A DNA stretch of 50,233 nt from Microbacterium oryzae (GTDB lineage: Bacteria; Actinomycetota; Actinomycetes; Actinomycetales; Microbacteriaceae): positions 1 through 50,233 of the forward strand of contig NZ_JAUEPM010000012.1 of the NCBI RefSeq assembly GCF_030406385.1. The letters run 5' to 3'. The notes beneath the pieces are model-generated. The model was given only the letters and a program-made list of their open reading frames with translations. It was not told where the DNA came from and searched no databases. Below are positions 1 through 9,296 of this stretch, in pieces (the stretch's first letter is position 1; each line of letters begins with the position of its first letter). Both the position numbers and the translations under genes were made by a program.

Positions 1-1007
<1,007 letters not shown>

Positions 1008-1011
1008 GGCG

Positions 1012-1875
1012 TCAGTCTGCCAGCGTCTCGACGATCCGCGCGGCCATCCGGTCGGCGCCGAAGTGGTCGTGCGCGGTGATCGTGACGACCGTGTCGCCGA
1101 GGAAGATCAGCATCTGCCCGTGCGCGCCGTGCAGTCTCCAGGCGTCGCCCGGCCCCGCCCATCCGGCCAGGGCGTAGCGCTCGTACCCCGGGCCGGCGTC
1201 GCGTTCCACCCAGTCGGAGTGCATCGCATCGATCCATTCCCGCGACACCAGTCGGCTGCCGCTCCAGACGCCGCCGTCGCGGATGAACTGCCCGAGGCGC
1301 GCGAACTCCTCGGTGCGCAGCGCGAGGCCGCCACCCGCCAGGATCCACCCGTTCGGGCATCGCTGCCACTCGGTGCCTTCGATGCCCAGGGGCGCGAACA
1401 GACGCGGTTCGAGCCAGGTGTGCACGTCGCCGACCACCGCGTCGAGAGCCCGCATCGCGGTGTATGTGCTGGCATTCGAATACTGGAACACGCGGCCGCG
1501 CGAAGGCCGACGCAGGAACTCCCGCGCGAGGTCGGGCCAGTCGGTGAACATCGTCTCCGACCAGGGCAGATCGATGCCGCTCGACATGCGCAGCAGCTGA
1601 CGGGCGGTGACCTCGGCGGCACCGTCGCCGAACGCGAAGTCGGACAGGTACGTCGCGACGGGTGCATCGAGGTCGAACAGCCCCTCGTCGGACGCCATGC
1701 CCGCGGCAATGACGCAGACGCCCTTTGCGGCCGACTGGATGTCCTCGCGGACGTCGGGCGTCCAGCGGTGCTCTGCGGCATACGGCCCGACGAGCACGTG
1801 CAGGCCGTGCGCGATGAAGCCCTGATCTTCGACGCTGCGGACGAGGCGGTCGAGGATGAGCTGCGCCGGGTTCAT
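1012..1875 (-). CDS. Beta-lactamase-fold serine hydrolase
   Basis: A 287-residue serine hydrolase of the beta-lactamase/PBP4* family, starting MNPAQLILDRLVRSVEDQG. Visible catalytic elements are S48-A-A-K51, Y132-S-N134 and a late HGAHGQ box (KTG/HxG equivalent). All three canonical motifs are intact, unlike its neighbour at 154-1007, which has YSD. There is no signal peptide. The ATG at 1875 lies 4 bp after the stop of the XRE/NB-ARC regulator, with GGAAG about ten bases upstream, so translation is probably coupled to it. The pair is a tandem duplication: length, motif positions and the sequence RRxSRGRVFQYS are shared. Physiological substrate is not deducible; esterase or D-amino peptidase activity are equally possible. 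Confidence 0.85.
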   Translation of the reverse strand: MNPAQLILDRLVRSVEDQGFIAHGLHVLVGPYAAEHRWTPDVREDIQSAAKGVCVIAAGMASDEGLFDLDAPVATYLSDFAFGDGAAEVTARQLLRMSSGIDLPWSETMFTDWPDLAREFLRRPSRGRVFQYSNASTYTAMRALDAVVGDVHTWLEPRLFAPLGIEGTEWQRCPNGWILAGGGLALRTEEFARLGQFIRDGGVWSGSRLVSREWIDAMHSDWVERDAGPGYERYALAGWAGPGDAWRLHGAHGQMLIFLGDTVVTITAHDHFGADRMAARIVETLAD

Positions 1876-1879
1876 TCCC

Positions 1880-4114
1880 TCAGTCTTCCAGCGTGCTCGC
1901 GGACTCGTCGATCTGCGCCAGCGCCTCCTCGATCTCGGCCGCCCACTCATCGGGCCGGTGCGGGCCCGCCAGCTCGATCGCGAGGGTGAGGTCCGTCCGG
2001 GCATCCTGCAGTCTCCCCAGACCCATCGAGGCGAAGCCCCGGTGACGCATCGCACGCGCCTGGTAGGAGTCGTCGTCCGTCTCGCTGGCGAGTTCGGTCG
2101 CCACGCGGATCGCGTCGTCGTGCCTTCCGAGCACGAGGAGGGTCCTCGCCGCGCCGGCCAGCGCACTGTCGCGGGTGCTGGTGCGGTAGTGCTCGTCGAT
2201 GTCGGTCGCCGGTGCGACCGCGATGGCGAGCACGCGCTCGAGTTCTGCGAGGGAGTCCTCGGGGTTCGTGTGGCGTAGCACGTCCGCGAGCGCCTGCCGC
2301 GCCTGCAGCTCGCCCTCCAGATTCCCCGCTTCGTGGAACGCCGTCACCGCTTCGCGGGCGTGATCGGCGCCGAGGGCGGCGTTCCCTGCGAACGTCGCAC
2401 TTCCGGAGAGGTGCGTGAGCGCCCATCCGCGCAGCGCCTGATCACCGACCGCGGTCGCCAGATCGAGCGAGCGCCGCGCGGCGATTCCCGCTCTCTGATA
2501 GTCGAAGGTCTCGAACAGATGCATGTACGCTACATCGCCGAGCGCGTCGGCCTGCGTCCGCACATCACCGAGCGCTTCGGCGGCCGCGGCGAACAGCGTG
2601 AAGAAGTCGTTCCAGTGCCCCCACTCTAGCCAGCGATCTCCGAACCACCGGATGCCCGCGGCGGCGTCTCGCACGTGCTCGTGCTCCCCGTCGGCGGCCG
2701 CTCGTCGCAGCGCGCCCCACCAGTAGTCGACCTCGGTCGTCAGCCACTGCCCTGCCTCATCCCGGTCCGCTCCTGTGCCGGAGCGCGCGAAAGCTCTGCC
2801 GCAGCGGGCCGCGGTGTCGAGCATCCACCTGTCGAGACGCTCGACGCGTCTGCCGATCTCTTCCGCGGAGCGTTCGGCTTCGAGTCGTCGTGCGGCGAAG
2901 AGCCTGAGCAGTTCGTGCAGGCGGTACCTGCCGCCGTACAGCGGCTCCACCATCCCGAGGTCGACGAGACGGTCGAGCAGATCCTGCGTGTCCGATGTCT
3001 CGGTGCCGTGAACGGCGGACGCAGCGTCGGCGCTGAAGGATGGAGAGGCGTCCAAGAGGGCGAGGTCTTGAAAGAGCGATCGGATGTCCGCGGGAAGCGC
3101 CTCGTACGATGCCGAGAAGGCGCGTTCCACGGCGAGATCACCCGCGACGAGCAGTTCCAGGCGCGTGCCCTTCGCTCGCAGCCGGCGGACGAAGTCTGCC
3201 GCCGTCCGGGTCGGCTGCGAACTGATGCGTCCCGCCGCCACCCGGAGGGCGAGCGGCAGGTCGCTGCACAGTTCCGCGAGTTCGTCGATGCTGCCGTCGG
3301 TGCGCTGCGTCGACGGGATGGCCGACCGGAGGAACGTGAGGCTGTGCTCTCGCGTGAAGGGGCGGAGGCAGATGTGCTGCGCGCCCTCGATCCCGGGTAG
3401 CGTCCGACGAGAGGTGACGAGCACCCGCGACCGGCTGTCCGCGGAGAGGACGGGCCGCACCTGCGCCTCCAGGGCCGCGTCGTCGAGAATCACCATGACG
3501 GGGGTTCTCGCCGTGGCCTCTCGCCACGCATCTGCCGCATCCGCGAACGAACGGCACAAGACCTTCCCGTCCGTGAGCTGGCGAAGCAGCCCCAGCAGCA
3601 CCTGCAACGGGGTGAGCGGCCGCTCTCCGACGCCCTGCAGATCGAGGAACAGCTCTCTGCAGCCATCCGGGCGGCCGCGGCGCAGCGCCTCGACCGCCAC
3701 CGACGTCTTGCCGATACCCGGCGTTCCGCTGATGATGATGGGCGCTGCCGCGCTCCGTGTGCCGCCTGTGGAGCCGAGCAGCTCGACGATCCGAGCCACG
3801 TCGTCGTCTCGACCCGTGAAGTCGTCGATCCAGTGGGGACGAAGTCGCGCCACCTCGTCGTCCTCGTCTGCCGGTGTCGAGCGTCGGCGTGCGCGTGCGG
3901 CGTCGAAGAAGGCGTCGCGCTCGTGCCCGTCGAGGGACAGCGCGTCGGCAAGGGCGGTCACCGTGTGCCGTTGCGGCGTGGTGCTCACGCCTCGCTCGAT
4001 GTCTCCGATCGTGCGATCGCTGATCCCGGACCTCGCCGAGAGCGTCTCCATCGTGAGGTCTCGATCGAGTCGGTGCTGGCGCAGAAGCGCTTTCAGCGGA
4101 ATGGAGGGGCTCAT
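1880..4114 (-). CDS. XRE HTH / NB-ARC STAND regulator
   Basis: A 744-residue signal-transduction ATPase. An N-terminal XRE-type helix-turn-helix (about 5-62) is followed by an NB-ARC ATPase with Walker A GTPGIGKT (130-137), Walker B VMVILDDA and the NB-ARC GLPL-like motif SDLPLALRVAAG. The C-terminal half is alpha-helical TPR-like repeats (for example AREAVTAFHEAGNLEGELQA). This is the AfsR/GutR-like architecture without a BTAD domain, usually transcriptional regulation. The ATG at 4114 is chosen because GAGG sits eight bases upstream and the HTH begins right after it; the frame stays open farther upstream, but those residues lack domain character. It is divergent from the two alpha/beta hydrolases and 4 bp upstream of two serine hydrolases, so it probably controls one or both sets. 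Confidence 0.85.
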   Translation of the reverse strand: MSPSIPLKALLRQHRLDRDLTMETLSARSGISDRTIGDIERGVSTTPQRHTVTALADALSLDGHERDAFFDAARARRRSTPADEDDEVARLRPHWIDDFTGRDDDVARIVELLGSTGGTRSAAAPIIISGTPGIGKTSVAVEALRRGRPDGCRELFLDLQGVGERPLTPLQVLLGLLRQLTDGKVLCRSFADAADAWREATARTPVMVILDDAALEAQVRPVLSADSRSRVLVTSRRTLPGIEGAQHICLRPFTREHSLTFLRSAIPSTQRTDGSIDELAELCSDLPLALRVAAGRISSQPTRTAADFVRRLRAKGTRLELLVAGDLAVERAFSASYEALPADIRSLFQDLALLDASPSFSADAASAVHGTETSDTQDLLDRLVDLGMVEPLYGGRYRLHELLRLFAARRLEAERSAEEIGRRVERLDRWMLDTAARCGRAFARSGTGADRDEAGQWLTTEVDYWWGALRRAAADGEHEHVRDAAAGIRWFGDRWLEWGHWNDFFTLFAAAAEALGDVRTQADALGDVAYMHLFETFDYQRAGIAARRSLDLATAVGDQALRGWALTHLSGSATFAGNAALGADHAREAVTAFHEAGNLEGELQARQALADVLRHTNPEDSLAELERVLAIAVAPATDIDEHYRTSTRDSALAGAARTLLVLGRHDDAIRVATELASETDDDSYQARAMRHRGFASMGLGRLQDARTDLTLAIELAGPHRPDEWAAEIEEALAQIDESASTLED

Positions 4115-4238
4115 AGGAAACCTCGGGTCAGCGCTTCTGCCTGTCTTCTTCGTCTCATCTTCCTGGTCGCCGGCGCCGCGCAGTAGTCCGATGGGTGAAA
4201 ACACAGATCGTGTTCGTGTTGCAGACAAGGAGACCTTC
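4115..4238. promoter_or_regulatory. Divergent promoter region
   Basis: A 124-bp spacer between the XRE/NB-ARC regulator and the hydrolase pair. It must hold promoters for both directions. AAGGAG precedes the ATG at 4239 by 6 bp. I see no convincing palindromic operator or clear -35/-10 pair. Confidence 0.5.
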
Positions 4239-4949
4239 ATGCCACCCACCATCGTTCTCGTCCACGGCGCGTTCGCCGACGCGGCGAGTTTCGCGCCCGT
4301 GACGCGTCGATTACTCGACGAGGGCCTCACCGTCCGGGTGCCCGCCGTTCCGAACCGCAGCCTCCTGGGAGACGCCGCCTACATCCGTTCGGTCGTCGAG
4401 CAGATCGAAGGGCCGGTGCTGCTGGTCGGCCATTCCTACGGCGGGGCGGTCATCACCGTGGCGGGCGCCGCGGACAACGTGGTCGGCCTCGTGTACGTCG
4501 CGGGCTACGCCCTGGAGGAGGGCGAGAGCCTCGGCGAGCTGCAGGGCGGCTTCCCAGACTCCGATCTCGCCGCACACCTGGTCTACACCCCCTTCCCGAC
4601 CGAGGGCTCCGACCCTGGAACGGACGTCACCGTCGAGATCGACGCGTTCCCGTCCGTGTTCGCGGCGGGGATCGATGCGGGCGAGGCCGAGGTGCTCGCC
4701 GTCTCACAGCGACCGCTGGCCGCCTTGGCCTTCAGCGAAGCCGCACCCGTCGCTGCATGGAAGTCGAAGCCCGCCTGGGGCATCGTCTCCGCAGCGGACC
4801 ACACCATCAACCCGGACGTCGAGCGGTTCGGGTATCAGCGGGCCGGGCTGCGCTCCGTCGTCGAAATCGACGCGCCGCACCTCGTCATGCGCTCGCACCC
4901 CCACCAGGTCGTGAAGACCATCACCGACGCCATCGCCGAAATCGGCTGA
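4239..4949 (+). CDS. Alpha/beta hydrolase, EstC/salicylate-esterase-like
   Basis: A 236-residue alpha/beta-fold hydrolase beginning MPPTIVLVHGAFADAASF. It has the oxyanion HG motif at 9-10, nucleophile elbow G-H-S66-Y-G-G, and a late His in IDAPHLVMRSHPH. The small size and PxPNRSLxGDA region resemble plant hydroxynitrile lyase / methylsalicylate-esterase-like bacterial hydrolases often annotated as general hydrolases. Start chosen by AAGGAG at 4227-4232. The gene is followed after 14 bp by a second hydrolase, forming a two-gene unit divergent from the STAND regulator. Probably cytoplasmic; substrate unknown. Confidence 0.85.
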   Translation: MPPTIVLVHGAFADAASFAPVTRRLLDEGLTVRVPAVPNRSLLGDAAYIRSVVEQIEGPVLLVGHSYGGAVITVAGAADNVVGLVYVAGYALEEGESLGELQGGFPDSDLAAHLVYTPFPTEGSDPGTDVTVEIDAFPSVFAAGIDAGEAEVLAVSQRPLAALAFSEAAPVAAWKSKPAWGIVSAADHTINPDVERFGYQRAGLRSVVEIDAPHLVMRSHPHQVVKTITDAIAEIG

Positions 4950-4963
4950 AGAGGAGAACTGCC

Positions 4964-5800
4964 ATGGGATACGTGACCACCGACGACGGTGCCGAGATCT
5001 ACTTCAAAGACTGGGGCGACCGCGACGCCCAGCCCATCATGTTCCACCACGGGTGGCCGCTGTCGTCAGACGACTGGGATGCCCAGATGCTGTACTTCGT
5101 CGACAAGGGCTACCGGGTGGTCGCGAGCGACCGCCGCGGGCACGGCAGGTCGTCGCAGATCGGCACGGGCCATGACATGGACCACTACGCCAGCGATGCC
5201 TCCGCCGTCGTGGAGCACCTCGACCTGCGTGACGCCATCCACATCGGGCACTCGACCGGCGGCGGGCAGGTCGCGCGCTATGTCGCTCGATACGGGGAGC
5301 CGCAAGGGCGCGTTGCGAAGGCCGTCCTCGTGGCGGCGGTTCCCCCGATCATGGTGCAGACGGAGACCAACCCCGACGGGACTCCGCTCGCCGTCTTCGA
5401 CGGATTCCGAAGCGCCCTCGCGGCCAACCGGTCGGAGTTCTTCCGCGCCGTCGCCGCCGGGCCCTTCTACGGGTTCAATCGCGAGGGTACGGCTCTCTCC
5501 GAGCCCGTGGTGGAGAACTGGTGGCGCCAGGGGATGATGGGCAGCGCGCTGGCTCACTACCAAGGCATCAAGGCGTTCTCGGAGACGGACCAGACCGAAG
5601 ACCTCGAGGCGATCTCCGTGCCCGTGCTGATCCTGCAGGGGGACGACGATCAGGTGGTCCCGTACCGGGCCGCAGCGATCAGGCAGCATGAGCTCCTTCG
5701 CAACTCCACGCTCAAGATCTATGAGGGCTTCCCGCACGGGATGCTGACCACTCACGCCGACGTCATCAACCCCGACATCCTCGCCTTCATCCAGCAGTGA
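4964..5800 (+). CDS. Alpha/beta hydrolase, non-haem chloroperoxidase type
   Basis: A 278-residue hydrolase of the cofactor-free haloperoxidase/perhydrolase family. Evidence: an N-terminal GAEIYFKDWG strand, FHHGWPLSSDDWD oxyanion region, DRRGHGRS, nucleophile elbow G-H-S97-T-G-G-G, acid region LILQGDDDQVVPY and catalytic His in EGFPHGM. The GHSTGGG elbow is typical of chloroperoxidase-like esterases. AAGAGGAG lies just upstream of ATG 4964 and overlaps the previous stop, so the two hydrolases are coupled. A strong hairpin follows at 5812. These enzymes usually act as esterases or perhydrolases in vitro; the real role is open. Confidence 0.9.
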   Translation: MGYVTTDDGAEIYFKDWGDRDAQPIMFHHGWPLSSDDWDAQMLYFVDKGYRVVASDRRGHGRSSQIGTGHDMDHYASDASAVVEHLDLRDAIHIGHSTGGGQVARYVARYGEPQGRVAKAVLVAAVPPIMVQTETNPDGTPLAVFDGFRSALAANRSEFFRAVAAGPFYGFNREGTALSEPVVENWWRQGMMGSALAHYQGIKAFSETDQTEDLEAISVPVLILQGDDDQVVPYRAAAIRQHELLRNSTLKIYEGFPHGMLTTHADVINPDILAFIQQ

Positions 5801-5811
5801 CTCGTCGATCC

Positions 5812-5851
5812 GGCGCGGCGCGCCCTCCTCGCGTGGGAGGGGCGCCGCGCC
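5812..5851 (+). terminator. GC-rich stem-loop after hydrolase pair
   Basis: Arms GGCGCGGCGC (5812-5821) and GCGCCGCGCC (5842-5851) pair perfectly, with further CCTCC/GGAGG pairing inside. It sits 11 bp after the stop at 5800. There is no U-run, which is common for actinobacterial intrinsic-like terminators. Confidence 0.6.
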
Positions 5852-5911
5852 GCCGCGCGCGAGGACTCGTCCGCGCGTGATCTGGCCGGCGGCATCCACG
5901 CGAGATCGCTC

Positions 5912-5955
5912 TTGACGAGTACCGGCCCGCGCCCTAACCTACAACCAAATGGTTG
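5912..5955 (+). promoter_or_regulatory. arsR promoter with operator over the start codon
   Basis: TTGACG (5912-5917) and TAACCT (5935-5940) are separated by exactly 17 bp. The ATG begins 9 bp after the -10, so the mRNA is essentially leaderless. A perfect palindrome CAACCA-AA-TGGTTG (5942-5955) overlaps the probable transcription start and the initiation codon. This is the operator form typical of the ArsR subgroup paired with SRPBCC/AHSA1 genes, and it implies autorepression. Confidence 0.75.
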
Positions 5956-6290
5956 CACGAAATGACCTGCAGGACGCCGACGTCGACCGGATCTTCCGGG
6001 CCCTCGCCGACGCCACCCGCCGCGACATCCTGCGGCGCACCCTCGACGGCGAGCGGTCGGTGTCGACCCTCGCCGCCGAGTACGAGATGAGCTTCGCCGC
6101 CGTGCAGAAGCACGTGGCGGTGCTCGAAGCCGCCCGCCTCATCGTGAAGCGGGTCGAGGGAAGGGAGCGCCTCGTGCGCGCCGACCCGGAGACGATCGCG
6201 AAGGCGCAGCGTCTCCTCTCCGAGTACGAGCAGCTCTGGCGCTCGCGCATCGACCGCCTCGACGATCTGCTCGCCGAAGACGACACCTGA
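5949..6290 (+). CDS. ArsR-family winged-helix repressor (SdpR-like)
   Basis: A 113-residue ArsR/SmtB winged helix. The sequence contains DRIFRALADATRRDILRRTL, recognition helix region SFAAVQKHVAVLEAARLIV and wing VKRVEGRERLVRA, matching the metal-independent SdpR-like subgroup. No cysteine or histidine metal site is present. It starts without a ribosome-binding site, directly downstream of a -10, and its operator overlaps the ATG. The SRPBCC gene follows 44 bp downstream, a widespread pairing in which the repressor controls both genes. Confidence 0.9.
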   Translation: MVARNDLQDADVDRIFRALADATRRDILRRTLDGERSVSTLAAEYEMSFAAVQKHVAVLEAARLIVKRVEGRERLVRADPETIAKAQRLLSEYEQLWRSRIDRLDDLLAEDDT

Positions 6291-6334
6291 TTCGCACAGG
6301 ATGCCGCGGCATCCGCCTTCAAAGGAGAAATGCC

Positions 6335-7312
6335 ATGCCTGTCACCTCCGTCGTGAGCGATCCCGAGGCGCTCACGCTCACGCTCGTCGCCGACTTCCCC
6401 GTCGCGCCCGCACGACTGTGGGAGGCGTTCACCGACCCGCGTCAGCTCGAGCGCTTCTGGGGGCCTCCCGGCTACCCCGCGACGTTCGAGGCGTTCGACT
6501 TCGCCCCCGGCGGCGTCGCCGAGTACGCGATGACCGGCCCGCGCGGCGACGTGTCGCGAGCGCGCTGGGAGTTCACGAAGATCTCCGAGCCGACGTTCTT
6601 CGAGGTCATCGACTCGTTCACCAGCGACTCGGGTGAGCCGGTGGACCTCCCGGCGTCGCGCATCGAGTTCTCTTTCAGTGATGCGGATGGCGGTGCCCGC
6701 GTCACGAGCACGACCCACTTCCCGTCGCTGGAGGCTCTCGAGCAGCTGACGGCCATGGGGATGGTCGAGGGTCTGACGATGGGGATCAACCAGCTCGACC
6801 TCGTGCTGCAGGACCTGCGCGAGTACGCGCAGGGTCGAGGCACGGAGGTCGAGATCCTCGACGATCAGCATGTGCGCATCACCCGGGTCATCCAGGGCCC
6901 GCGAGAGATGGTGTGGCGCGCGCACTTCGAGCCCGAGCTGATGCAGAAGTGGCTGCTCGGACCCGACGGCTGGGCGATGCCGGTCTGCGAGACCTCCACC
7001 GAGGTGGGCGGCACGTACCGGTACGAGTGGGAGCCGAGCGCCGGCGTCGAAGGCGAGCGGTTCGGGTTCGAGGGCGAGGTTCTGCACGTCGAGCCCGGTC
7101 GCCGGGCGGTGACCACCGAGCGGATGATCGGCATGGCGGATGGTCCGACGACGATCAACGACCTGTCGCTCTACGAGGAGGACGGCCTCACCCTGCTCAC
7201 GCAGCTCATCGAGTATCCGGATGCGGCCACGCGCGACATGATCCTCGAGACCGGCATGGTCGACGGCATGGAGGCCTCGTACGCGCGGATGGAGGCGCTC
7301 GTGCTGGCCTGA
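6335..7312 (+). CDS. Tandem SRPBCC (AHSA1-like) protein
   Basis: A 325-residue protein with two consecutive SRPBCC/START-like domains. The first spans about 8-155 (FPVAPARLWEAFTDPRQLERFW) and the second about 165-325 (IQGPREMVWRAHFEPELMQKW). Each has the family start, a helix-grip fold pattern and a C-terminal long helix. Most AHSA1-like partners of ArsR repressors have a single domain, so this is an in-frame fusion or duplication. AAAGGAG lies 8 bp upstream of ATG 6335. Likely binds a hydrophobic ligand; no enzyme activity can be assigned. Confidence 0.88.
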   Translation: MPVTSVVSDPEALTLTLVADFPVAPARLWEAFTDPRQLERFWGPPGYPATFEAFDFAPGGVAEYAMTGPRGDVSRARWEFTKISEPTFFEVIDSFTSDSGEPVDLPASRIEFSFSDADGGARVTSTTHFPSLEALEQLTAMGMVEGLTMGINQLDLVLQDLREYAQGRGTEVEILDDQHVRITRVIQGPREMVWRAHFEPELMQKWLLGPDGWAMPVCETSTEVGGTYRYEWEPSAGVEGERFGFEGEVLHVEPGRRAVTTERMIGMADGPTTINDLSLYEEDGLTLLTQLIEYPDAATRDMILETGMVDGMEASYARMEALVLA

Positions 7313-7338
7313 TGCCCGGCCCGGCGCCTCTCCCCGCT

Positions 7339-7399
7339 CGGCATGTCCCGGTTATGCACCTCAAACGTCACGGATGGCGTGCACAAGTGGGACATGCCG
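7339..7399. repeat. 61-bp palindromic element, copy 1
   Basis: Arms CGGCATGTCCC (7339-7349) and GGGACATGCCG (7389-7399) pair perfectly, and an inner TT(A/G)TGCAC/GTGCAxAA extension lengthens the stem. It lies between convergent genes ending at 7312 and 7436. A second copy of identical total length is at 13751-13811. It may serve as a terminator or as a REP-like element. Confidence 0.75.
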
Positions 7400-7435
7400 G
7401 GCGGGACAGGTAGGAGGGCGGCGTCTCGGCCAGGA

Positions 7436-8332
7436 TCAGTCGCGCGCGGCGAGCTCCCGGGCCCACGGCAGATCGGCGCCCGCTCGTGAGACCGTGACGG
7501 CCGCCGCAGCCGCGGCGGCACGTCCGATCGATTCCATCGCACCCTCGTCGAGGTCACGGCTTCCGGCGTTCACGAGCGAGCGGATCAACGAGGCCATGAA
7601 CGTGTCGCCGGCCCCGAGCGTGTCGACGACGTCGACCCGCACGGGAGGGATGCGCACGACGTGCTCGGCCGTCGCGAGCAGCGCGCCGTCCGCCCCGAGC
7701 GTGACTGCGACCATCCGCGGGCCGAGCGCGAGCACCCGCTTGGCGACCTCGTCGACCGGCACGTCGGGGAACAGCCAGCCCGCGTCCTCGTCGCTCATCT
7801 TCACGACGGTGGAGGCCGCCGCGATCTCCTGGAAGCGGGCGAACGCGGTCGCCCGATCGCCAACGAGCGCAGGGCGGATGTTCGGGTCGAATGTGATCTC
7901 GGCCGCATCGCACGTGCGCAGAATCGCGAGCACCGATGCGGCGCCAGGCTCGAGGAAGGCGGCGATCGAGCCCGTGTGGACGACCTTCGCCGTGGGTGCG
8001 ACGGCCTCGGGCAGCGACCAGTCGATGTCGAACGCGTACGTCGCGCTGCCGTCCGTGCCGATCCGCGCGGTGGCGGTCGACGTCGCCGCCGGAACGACGG
8101 CTTCGGGCAGGATGTGCACGCCCGAATCGCCGAGGCGTGCGGCGATGCGTGCGCCGCGCTCGTCGGCGCCGATGCGCGTCAGGAGCGCGACGTCGACGCC
8201 GAGGCGACCGAGCCCGAGTGCGACGTTGGCGGGGCTCCCGCCGACGTGCTCGGTCGCGCCATCCGCTGCGGCCACGATGTCGATGAGGGCCTCGCCGATG
8301 ACGAGGACGTCGGTCTGCGAACGCAGGGCCAT
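7436..8332 (-). CDS. PfkB-family sugar kinase (fructokinase-like)
   Basis: A 298-residue ribokinase/PfkB-family kinase that phosphorylates a sugar using ATP. It shows the N-terminal GEALIDIV strand, GGSPANVALGLGRLG substrate motif (PfkB signature 1) and DTLGAGDTF (PfkB signature 2 with the catalytic Asp and anion hole). Length fits fructokinase or 2-keto-3-deoxygluconate kinase. No sugar transporter lies next to it, so the substrate is open; fructokinase is the best guess from the GEALIDIV-x(n)-GGSPANVA form. It is convergent with the SRPBCC gene and divergent from the GntR operon 233 bp away. Confidence 0.88.
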   Translation of the reverse strand: MALRSQTDVLVIGEALIDIVAAADGATEHVGGSPANVALGLGRLGVDVALLTRIGADERGARIAARLGDSGVHILPEAVVPAATSTATARIGTDGSATYAFDIDWSLPEAVAPTAKVVHTGSIAAFLEPGAASVLAILRTCDAAEITFDPNIRPALVGDRATAFARFQEIAAASTVVKMSDEDAGWLFPDVPVDEVAKRVLALGPRMVAVTLGADGALLATAEHVVRIPPVRVDVVDTLGAGDTFMASLIRSLVNAGSRDLDEGAMESIGRAAAAAAAVTVSRAGADLPWARELAARD

Positions 8333-8565
8333 GGGTTCTCCAAGCGGTGAGCGCGGGATGGTGCGGAGGGGGTCAGCGCGTCAGCGCGGCGACAAGGAGC
8401 GGCGGTCGAGGTCCGCATCTGGTGCGACCTCCCTCGATGCTACTCATCAGCCCGCCACCGCTCCGGAAGTGAGGCCCGCCGGCCCGCTGTGCGCGCGTGC
8501 ATGTTCACGCCGTCGCGACGACCCGACAACATGCCCGAAACATGGGCGCTCCACGATGTCCAGCA

Positions 8566-9276
8566 ATGGATACAGTCACGAGCACAGAGACGACGGGCCC
8601 GCGCGGCGCCCGCGTTCCCGCTCGCCGCCGTGTGTACGAGGCGCTGCGGACCGAGCTGCTCACCACCGCCGTGTCGCCGTTTCAGCGGTTCACCGAGGAG
8701 TACGTCGCCGAGCGCTTCGCGGTCTCGCGCACCCCGGTGCGCGACGCGCTCGCGCGGCTCGAGGGCGATGGCCTGCTGATCAACCGTGGCGGCGCCCTGT
8801 ACCGCTACATCCCCACCCTCGAGGAGTTCACCGAGCTCTACGAGCTGCGGATCCTGCTCGAGTCCCACGGCATCGACCGCGCCATCGCCGACCCGACCGT
8901 CGGGCACTCGCGCCCCGTGCTCGAGCGCGAGATGACGCTGTGGCTCGAGCGCGCCGCCCAGCGGGTCGAACCCGACCCGGGCTTCGTCGACGCCGACGAG
9001 CAGTTCCACGTCGAGCTGCTGCGCGCGGCCGGCAATGCGCAGCTCGTGCAGTCGCTGCAGCAGGTGAACCGCCGAATCCGCCCCATCCGCATGCACGACT
9101 ACCTCACGCAGGATCGCGTCGACGCCACGGTCACCGAGCACCTGGAGATCCTCGACCTCACCCTGCGCGGGCGCCTTCGCGACGCCCGCGACGCCCTGCG
9201 CAAGCATGTCGGCCTGTCCCAGTCCATCGTCGAGGCGCGCGCCGCGCGCGCCATGCAGATCGCGCAGATGTCGTGA
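8566..9276 (+). CDS. GntR-family regulator (FCD subfamily)
   Basis: A 236-residue FadR-type GntR regulator. The N-terminal winged helix includes RRVYEALRTELL and FAVSRTPVRDALARLEGDGLL, the classical recognition helix. The C-terminal FCD helical bundle carries the ligand-metal region ELRILLESHGID, DADEQFHVELLRAAGN and VTEHLEIL, with Asp/His positions suited to a bound metal and a small acid. Start ATG 8566 is preferred: residues encoded upstream are atypical for the family and lack an RBS. It leads the allophanate hydrolase-ABC transporter operon and ends 20 bp before it, so it is the likely local regulator. Confidence 0.88.
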   Translation: MDTVTSTETTGPRGARVPARRRVYEALRTELLTTAVSPFQRFTEEYVAERFAVSRTPVRDALARLEGDGLLINRGGALYRYIPTLEEFTELYELRILLESHGIDRAIADPTVGHSRPVLEREMTLWLERAAQRVEPDPGFVDADEQFHVELLRAAGNAQLVQSLQQVNRRIRPIRMHDYLTQDRVDATVTEHLEILDLTLRGRLRDARDALRKHVGLSQSIVEARAARAMQIAQMS

Positions 9277-9296
9277 TCGCGGAAACGGAGAACACC

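Noticed and set aside
4115..4330. N-terminal extension of the XRE/NB-ARC regulator
   Set aside because: It would cover the divergent promoter and adds residues with no domain similarity; GAGG and the HTH support ATG 4114.
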